A DNA stretch of 11,090 nucleotides, taken from CAYZPW01 sp964480475 (GTDB taxonomy: Bacteria; B130-G9). The notes under the pieces are model-generated. The model had not been told where the DNA came from and made no database searches. It saw nothing but the letters and a program-made list of their open reading frames with translations. Position numbers and translations under genes: made by a program. The stretch covers positions 1 through 11,090 of the forward strand of contig CAYZPW010000108.1 in NCBI GenBank assembly GCA_964480475.1, in the 5' to 3' direction. Position 1 is the first letter of the stretch. Each line of letters begins with the position of its first letter. Shown in pieces: positions 7,386 to 11,090 of the stretch.

Positions 7386-7422
7386 TTCCTTTTTTCCTTT
7401 TTCCCCTTTCTCCTTTTGTCCC
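7386..7422 (-). repeat. Right arm of purine-rich inverted repeat, overlapping the RBS
   Basis: Read on the minus strand, it begins with the same 16 bases as the left arm, GGGACAAAAGGAGAAA. It ends with GGAAAAAAGGAA immediately before the ATG at 7385, so the four-helix-bundle Shine-Dalgarno sequence lies inside the arm. In the gene-sense RNA, two of the four non-identical positions become G-U pairs, leaving 35 of 37 positions able to pair with the left arm. Confidence 0.88.
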
Positions 7423-7427
7423 ACCGT

Positions 7428-7814
7428 TCATTGTTTATGTTCAAACGGCATCGGCAGCAGCTCCTTGATCGGCCTCGTGATGAACTTGCACTCGCGGTTG
7501 GCCATGATCACTTCTACGTCGGGTGCGAACTCGAAGATCAGCTGCCGGCATTTACCGCACGGGGTCACGTAGGTCTCGCAGTCGGCCCAGACGGCGATTT
7601 TTTCGAACTCGCGGACCCCGCTGGAGAGTGCATTCGCAAGGGCGACTTGCTCCGCGCAGACGCTCATTGAAAGCGAGTGGTTCTCGATGTTGCAGCCGAG
7701 AAAAAGCTTGCCATCAGAAGACAGCAGGGCCGCGCCAACGGGGAATCCCGAAAACGGAACGATAGCGTTTTCCGTGGCCTTCTTCGCGCTCATTACGAGA
7801 TCGATGTCTTTCAT
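7428..7814 (-). CDS. cdd: Cytidine deaminase
   Basis: This 128-residue zinc hydrolase deaminates cytidine and deoxycytidine to uridine and deoxyuridine in pyrimidine salvage, in the cytoplasm. The family signatures are clear: FSGFPVGAAL (21-30), GCNIEN (40-45) for nucleoside binding, C53-A-E55 with the zinc Cys and catalytic Glu, and P85-C86-G-K-C89 with the other two zinc cysteines. The C-terminus ends with ELLPMPF, typical of the short homotetrameric class, and the length fits that class. The ATG start has GGGAG 6 bases upstream. The stop codon is 6 bases from the right end of the inverted-repeat cassette, so the insertion, if it was one, left the gene whole. A MITE-like repeat separates it from fetB upstream, so co-transcription with pyrE-fetB is possible but not shown. 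Confidence 0.96.
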   Translation of the reverse strand: MKDIDLVMSAKKATENAIVPFSGFPVGAALLSSDGKLFLGCNIENHSLSMSVCAEQVALANALSSGVREFEKIAVWADCETYVTPCGKCRQLIFEFAPDVEVIMANRECKFITRPIKELLPMPFEHKQ

Positions 7815-7856
7815 TCGTCACTCCCAGAAGTAGTGCCGTGATTGTCAGAATTGCCC

Positions 7857-7962
7857 TGTAGGGGCGGGTCACGACCCGCCCGTTCTAATCGATCGCTGCA
7901 TTGAGGACACCGTATTCGATTGGATCGATATACATGGGCGGGTCTAAGACCACGCCCCTACA
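7857..7962. mobile_element. 106-bp MITE-like palindromic element
   Basis: TGTAGGGGCG (7857-7866) is the exact reverse complement of CGCCCCTACA (7953-7962), and the similarity continues for about 25 bases inward with one base inserted. Each arm is itself a hairpin: GGGCGGGTC (7862-7870) with GACCCGCCC (7873-7881) on the left, and GGGCGGGTC (7936-7944) with a bulged partner on the right. An inner pair, ATCGATC and GATCGAT, continues the symmetry. There is no ORF inside. No clear target duplication is visible. It fits a non-autonomous palindromic repeat lying between cdd and fetB; it might also act as a bidirectional RNA structure, but no T-run follows either hairpin. Confidence 0.6.
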
Positions 7963-8025
7963 AAACTCGCATGCAAGCGGATACTAGCCTTCGTGACCGG
8001 GGGACCGAACCAAAGGCGCCCGAGG

Positions 8026-8802
8026 TCAGGCCAGCAGCCGGTGGTCGCCAGAGAAAAACTGCCTAGCCGTCAGTTGCGATACGATCGTTGCGACGACCGT
8101 TACCTGACAGAGAATCAGATAGAACACCACGACCTGTATGAAGACCGCGTCGAAAACGTCGGCCCCGGCGATTATCATCCCCGTCATCGCCCCGGGCAAG
8201 TGGACGATACCCACCAGCTTGAGCGACACGAGCGTCGGGGCGAGTGTCCGCCTCAGCGAGAGACGAAGGTGCTGCTGCATCGCCTGCGACGACGTTGCGC
8301 CGAGGCAGAGCGCCGCCTCAATCCTGGCCCTGTTGGCTGCGACCTCGTCCTTGACCCGGCCGAACGCAAGCGTGCCTATCCTTGCACCCGCGCCAATTGC
8401 TATCCCCGCGAGCGGAATCAGCGTCCTTGGCTTGGACGGCACAATAGAAAGCCCGGCGAGCAAACCGACCGAAAGAAGCGTCCCCAACGCCATCGCGACG
8501 AACGCGATCATCTGGGCGTGGGGCACGTCGGGCGCGGACCGGGCGCACGTGAACGCGCCGATCATAGTCATTGCGGAAAGAAGGATTACGACCGATTGGA
8601 TGCTCTTGAGCCCGAACACAATGTTCAGCACGTAGCCGACCACCATAAGCTGGACAAACACCCGAGCCGTCCCGATCAGGAGGTCCTTGTCCAAACCAAG
8701 ATTCTGCTTTCGCGAAAGGCCAAGCGCAATCCCGACAAACACAAGAGCAGTCAGGACCTGCTTCCAGTCAAGATTCTGCCAAATGGCTGCGACTTCAGCC
8801 AT
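8026..8802 (-). CDS. fetB: FetB/YbbM-family (UPF0014) ABC transporter permease
   Basis: This is a membrane permease of the UPF0014 family, whose E. coli member FetB works with the ATPase FetA in iron export and peroxide resistance. Counting from the chosen start, it has about seven hydrophobic stretches, the cytoplasmic coupling segment around 156-190 (IEAALCLGATSSQAMQQHLR followed by LSLRRTLAP), and the hallmark LPGAMTGMIIAG at 202-213. I chose ATG at 8800-8802, which overlaps the pyrE stop as ATGGCTGA and gives 258 residues, close to the E. coli length of about 259. A GTG at 8818-8820 would add six residues (TSCWE after the start) with no better ribosome binding site. No ATP-binding partner is in the window, so it must be encoded elsewhere. 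The substrate is inferred from the family only. Confidence 0.88.
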   Translation of the reverse strand: MAEVAAIWQNLDWKQVLTALVFVGIALGLSRKQNLGLDKDLLIGTARVFVQLMVVGYVLNIVFGLKSIQSVVILLSAMTMIGAFTCARSAPDVPHAQMIAFVAMALGTLLSVGLLAGLSIVPSKPRTLIPLAGIAIGAGARIGTLAFGRVKDEVAANRARIEAALCLGATSSQAMQQHLRLSLRRTLAPTLVSLKLVGIVHLPGAMTGMIIAGADVFDAVFIQVVVFYLILCQVTVVATIVSQLTARQFFSGDHRLLA

Positions 8803-9340
8803 CTCCCAGCAACTCGTCACGGTTGAAAACCGGAAAGACCCTGTATCCCTTCGCCTCGATGTTCTCTTTCCCGCCCTCCATGCGGTCCAGAAGCGTTATC
8901 ACCTCAACCACTTTGCACCCCTGAGCCTCAACCGCCTCGACCGCCTCAAGCGCCGACCGGCCCGTAGTCGTGACGTCCTCAACGACGACCACTTCGGCAT
9001 CCTCAGGCAGCGGGCCCTCGATCTGCTTGCGAGTCCCGTGCCCCTTGACCTTCTTTCGCACAATGAAGGCGTCAACAGGGTAGCCCTCGTCCCAGCTCAA
9101 TGCCGAAGCCGCGCTCGCTATCGGGTCTGCGCCGAGCGTCATGCCGCCAACGTGCCGAACTCCGAGCTCCCTAAGCCGCGACACAACGAGGCGCCCGACG
9201 AGGTTGAGGCCTTCCGGTGAAAGCGTTGTCATCTTGCAATCGACGTAGTAGCTGCTAGTCCCGCCGGAGGACAGCTTAAAATACCCCCTCTTGAGCGATC
9301 TTTCTTTCAGTATCTGCAAAAGCCGTTCTCTTGCTTGCAT
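8795..9340 (-). CDS. pyrE: Orotate phosphoribosyltransferase
   Basis: This 181-residue enzyme joins orotate and PRPP to give orotidine 5'-phosphate, the fifth step of UMP synthesis; it is a cytoplasmic dimer. It shows FKLSSGGTSSYYVDCK (21-36) near the N-terminus, the flexible catalytic loop RKKVKGHGTRKQIEG (95-109), and the PRPP-binding motif VVVVEDVTTTGRS (117-129). The length is on the short side of the PyrE range but nothing essential seems missing. ATG at 9340 is preceded by GGAG with 8 bases spacing. The 3' end overlaps the start of fetB, so the two are probably translated from one message. The 200 bases upstream contain repeats and no convincing promoter. Confidence 0.95.
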   Translation of the reverse strand: MQARERLLQILKERSLKRGYFKLSSGGTSSYYVDCKMTTLSPEGLNLVGRLVVSRLRELGVRHVGGMTLGADPIASAASALSWDEGYPVDAFIVRKKVKGHGTRKQIEGPLPEDAEVVVVEDVTTTGRSALEAVEAVEAQGCKVVEVITLLDRMEGGKENIEAKGYRVFPVFNRDELLGDG

Positions 9341-9389
9341 TGCTCTCTCTCCAATTCACTCAGGTGGCGTTCTCTGATTCACAGTGCCA

Positions 9390-9420
9390 AGTTTCAAGTT
9401 TCGAGTTTCAAGTTTCAAGT
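9390..9420. repeat. Period-7 tandem repeat, AGTTTCA unit
   Basis: Four consecutive heptamers are present: AGTTTCA, AGTTTCG, AGTTTCA, AGTTTCA (9390-9417), followed by a partial AGT. It lies 50-80 bases upstream of the pyrE start, outside any supported gene. Read on the minus strand, it is a run of CTTGAAA-like units. Similar short GTTTCAA tracts seem common in environmental bacterial genomes; this is from memory. Confidence 0.8.
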
Positions 9421-9423
9421 CGA

Positions 9424-9445
9424 AGATTTGACGCACTGCAAATCT
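9424..9445. repeat. 7-bp inverted repeat next to the heptamer tract
   Basis: AGATTTG (9424-9430) is the exact reverse complement of CAAATCT (9439-9445), with an 8-base loop. It starts four bases after the heptamer tract and may belong to the same repeat element. No T-run follows in either direction, so it is not a clear terminator. The rest of the spacer (9446-9540) shows nothing recognisable. Confidence 0.45.
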
Positions 9446-9540
9446 CAGGTCTGAAGCTTGATGTGGAGAAGAGGTCAAACGCGGTGCGGCGATTTCGAAC
9501 CCATTGGCCGTCGCGCACGCGCGTATGAAATCCGCAGTTC

Positions 9541-11090
9541 TTAATCCGCTATCGGGCCGATCGGGCTGGTCCCTGAGCCGGGGCCTGGCTTGAAGCAGAA
9601 GCCAAAGCAATCAACGCCTGACGTCGAAGGGGACATTCGACCTGTATCGACACGGACCTTGATCGCGGTGGTTGCCAAACGCCGAAACGAGTATTCATAC
9701 ACACCCGCGAATCTCTCTCCGTAAAGCGCATTTCTGTATTCGTGAAGCATCGACTCAACCATAATCTGAACCTCCTCGAAAGCGCCGGCCGGGTTCTGCA
9801 CAGACACAGCCGGGACGGGGATATGACCTTCTATCGGGCGGCGAGAATCGAGGAAAATGCCATCGACAATGGTCGGCTGAACGAATGTGATCAGTATCTC
9901 GCTATCGTCAACGCGCTTGACTTCTGCCCGACCAGAAGACCTCACGTCACCGAATAGTCCTGCCCGCCTCGCGTCGCCGTGCCCAAACGAGGCCTCAAAG
10001 ACAAGCGTGCGACTCTCAAGCAAAGGTCCGATGGTCTCGTTCTTTCTCGACGCCTCAGTTTGCAGAACCCAGCAATCATCAAAGTGCCTGACCACGCTCA
10101 GCGTCGAGCGCTGCTCGTTCGCGGGCAGGGGGCCGTAGCCCTCAATGGGCGGCCCGTCCAGCTCATCCAGATGCAGCAGTACATATTTGACACCGATCTC
10201 ATTCAGAAGCTCCCCCGGCCACCTGGATATGTCCCGGCCCGAAAAGGCACTCTTGACTACCGCATTCTCCGGCGGGAAATAGCGGCTGTACCCGTTCACG
10301 ATCTTCTTGTTGTGGAACAGTGCATAGTACTGGTATATCGCCTCCTGCCAAATAGACGGAACATCCAGGATCACAAACTCCTCGTCTTGCTGAGCGAGCC
10401 ATTTATAGCAGGCTGGCATATTGGCTCTGGTGAGGGCTGGCTGATTTGCCAGAGGCAGCTTTGGGAAGACCGTCAAAAGCGCAAAGGCAACGACCGCTAC
10501 CCGGAAGACATTTGTGGTCTTGGGCAGCGACTTGTCAGCCAAAAAAGTCTCAATCCTCCTAACCGCAAAGGCCAGCAGCATCCAAAAAGCAAAGGTGAAA
10601 AGGAGCCAGAACCTCGCGGGGGCCCTGATGGCCCCGAATGGTGGGACTACGCGGGCCAGCAACGCGAAAGGACCTTGTCCATAGCTGCGCCCTGCCACAA
10701 TAATACTGTCCCCAAATGCCAGGAAATACCCCGCAAAAGCTATCGCAAGATAAAGCGCCTCCTCATCGGAGAGGCGCTGCATGAACCTGCCGGTCTTAAG
10801 CTTGCGAACCAACATTGCCGTGAGCCCGGTCAGCAGAAAGGCCCAAACCGGATAAGCGAGGGAGACAGGAGCAGATTGAGCGCGAAAGACTCGAACGCCG
10901 AAATGATTAATGACGAAGCCCGTCAGCATAATCGCGAGCGAGACGCGATTTGCCGCGACGACCAACCATAGCAATCGAGGGCGGCCCCGCTCTTGTCTCT
11001 CTGAACCGACATCAGCCGCGCGAGAGCGCCACCAAAGCAGCAGCCAACCGGCCACAATAAGGCCAACGCACATCGGGCCTGGAAATGGGA
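9541..11090 (-). CDS. GT-C-like polytopic membrane protein with C-terminal F5/8C-like domain (5' partial)
   Basis: The reading frame is open to the window edge, so the N-terminus lies outside; about 515 residues are visible. An ATG at 11071-11073 is internal rather than the start, because the frame continues upstream as PFPGP. Numbering from that Met, hydrophobic segments lie near 1-15, 33-58, 72-90, 106-124, 155-173 and 189-204. The segment GPFALLARVVPPF (134-146) followed by GAIRAPARF (147-155) resembles the loop of large GT-C-type envelope glycosyltransferases. A periplasmic domain follows (about 215-335: YKWLA, ILDVPS, NGYSRYFPP, IGVKYVLLH). A beta-rich tail (about 355-495) shows the pattern of a discoidin/F5-8C sugar-binding fold (VDGIFLDSRRPIEG, AIKVRVDTG). 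This architecture suggests polysaccharide or glycoprotein assembly at the envelope. Enzymatic activity is inferred, and the acidic catalytic loop would lie outside the window. Confidence 0.72.
   Translation of the reverse strand, partial: PFPGPMCVGLIVAGWLLLWWRSRAADVGSERQERGRPRLLWLVVAANRVSLAIMLTGFVINHFGVRVFRAQSAPVSLAYPVWAFLLTGLTAMLVRKLKTGRFMQRLSDEEALYLAIAFAGYFLAFGDSIIVAGRSYGQGPFALLARVVPPFGAIRAPARFWLLFTFAFWMLLAFAVRRIETFLADKSLPKTTNVFRVAVVAFALLTVFPKLPLANQPALTRANMPACYKWLAQQDEEFVILDVPSIWQEAIYQYYALFHNKKIVNGYSRYFPPENAVVKSAFSGRDISRWPGELLNEIGVKYVLLHLDELDGPPIEGYGPLPANEQRSTLSVVRHFDDCWVLQTEASRKNETIGPLLESRTLVFEASFGHGDARRAGLFGDVRSSGRAEVKRVDDSEILITFVQPTIVDGIFLDSRRPIEGHIPVPAVSVQNPAGAFEEVQIMVESMLHEYRNALYGERFAGVYEYSFRRLATTAIKVRVDTGRMSPSTSGVDCFGFCFKPGPGSGTSPIGPIAD

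Larger units (their letters stand above)
6915..7422 (-). mobile_element. 508-bp IVS-like cassette: inverted repeats around a four-helix-bundle gene
   Basis: A 37-bp inverted repeat (6915-6951 and 7386-7422) encloses one complete gene of the 23S rRNA intervening-sequence protein family (6999-7385). Known IVS elements in bacterial 23S rRNA genes have this plan, with terminal complementary arms around a small four-helix-bundle ORF. This copy lies between two protein genes instead: its left end is 7 bases past the stop of the membrane protein and its right end 6 bases short of the cdd stop codon. No convincing target-site duplication is visible next to either arm. Mobility is inference; a local regulatory structure is the alternative. 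Confidence 0.45.

Noticed and set aside
6915..7422. Diversity-generating retroelement, because Avd is related to the four-helix-bundle family
   Set aside because: No reverse transcriptase and no template/variable repeat pair are present in the window.
7386..7424. GTG start at 7422-7424 for the four-helix-bundle gene
   Set aside because: It would translate the inverted-repeat arm into a Lys/Glu/Gly-rich leader foreign to the family; ATG at 7385 has a ribosome binding site directly upstream.
7993..8826. 277-codon plus-strand open frame opposite fetB
   Set aside because: It is extremely rich in Arg, His, Asp and Pro, as expected of an antisense frame; the minus strand encodes a clear UPF0014 permease.
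9356..9610. 84-codon minus-strand frame containing an LKLETRNLKL-like stretch
   Set aside because: The apparent heptad pattern is just the translated 7-base DNA repeat, and the frame runs into the end of the neighbouring gene.
9979..10971. 330-codon plus-strand open frame opposite the right-hand membrane protein
   Set aside because: It is hydrophilic and low in complexity, with no family features; the minus-strand frame has coherent membrane segments and domains.

Overview
The window looks like chromosomal DNA of an uncultured, probably anaerobic bacterium with a fairly GC-rich genome. Anaerobiosis is suggested by a giant 2-hydroxyacyl-CoA dehydratase/benzoyl-CoA reductase-type activase. The IVP/S23-like four-helix-bundle gene and several short palindromic repeats are common in candidate-phylum and Planctomycetes/Omnitrophica-like genomes, but the taxonomy is a guess; the sequence alone does not fix it. 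No rRNA, tRNA, CRISPR array or transposase gene was seen.

Layout. Bases 1-453 are non-coding as far as I can tell. Bases 41-212 hold a cluster of small palindromes; 213-453 show nothing recognisable beyond the ribosome binding site next to a TTG start. On the plus strand, 454-4695 encodes a 1413-residue tandem ASKHA activase fused to DUF2229/HgdB-like modules. It overlaps by one base (TAATG) a 737-residue polytopic membrane protein (4695-6908), GT-C-like, with a periplasmic tail ending in a fibronectin-III-like domain.

From 6915 to the right edge every gene is on the minus strand. In transcription order they are: a second polytopic GT-C-like protein with an F5/8C-like tail (9541-11090, N-terminus outside the window), pyrE (8795-9340), a fetB-family permease overlapping the pyrE stop (8026-8802), cdd (7428-7814) and a four-helix-bundle (23S rRNA IVP/S23-type) gene (6999-7385). 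The plus- and minus-strand blocks converge at about 6910.

The most striking structure is at the convergence point. The four-helix-bundle gene is bracketed by a 37-bp purine-rich inverted repeat (33 of 37 positions identical, no gaps), whose 5' arm ends exactly at the gene's ATG and contains its Shine-Dalgarno sequence. The 508-bp unit resembles the intervening sequences found in 23S rRNA genes of some bacteria, but lies between two ordinary protein genes. A second, 106-bp MITE-like element with compound inverted termini sits between cdd and fetB, and a period-7 repeat lies upstream of pyrE.

Functionally, pyrE and cdd are pyrimidine synthesis and salvage genes, FetB is a metal-export-type permease without its ATPase here, and the two polytopic proteins probably serve the cell envelope. 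The activase has no separate dehydratase/reductase subunit in the window; its C-terminal modules may supply that role in the same chain.
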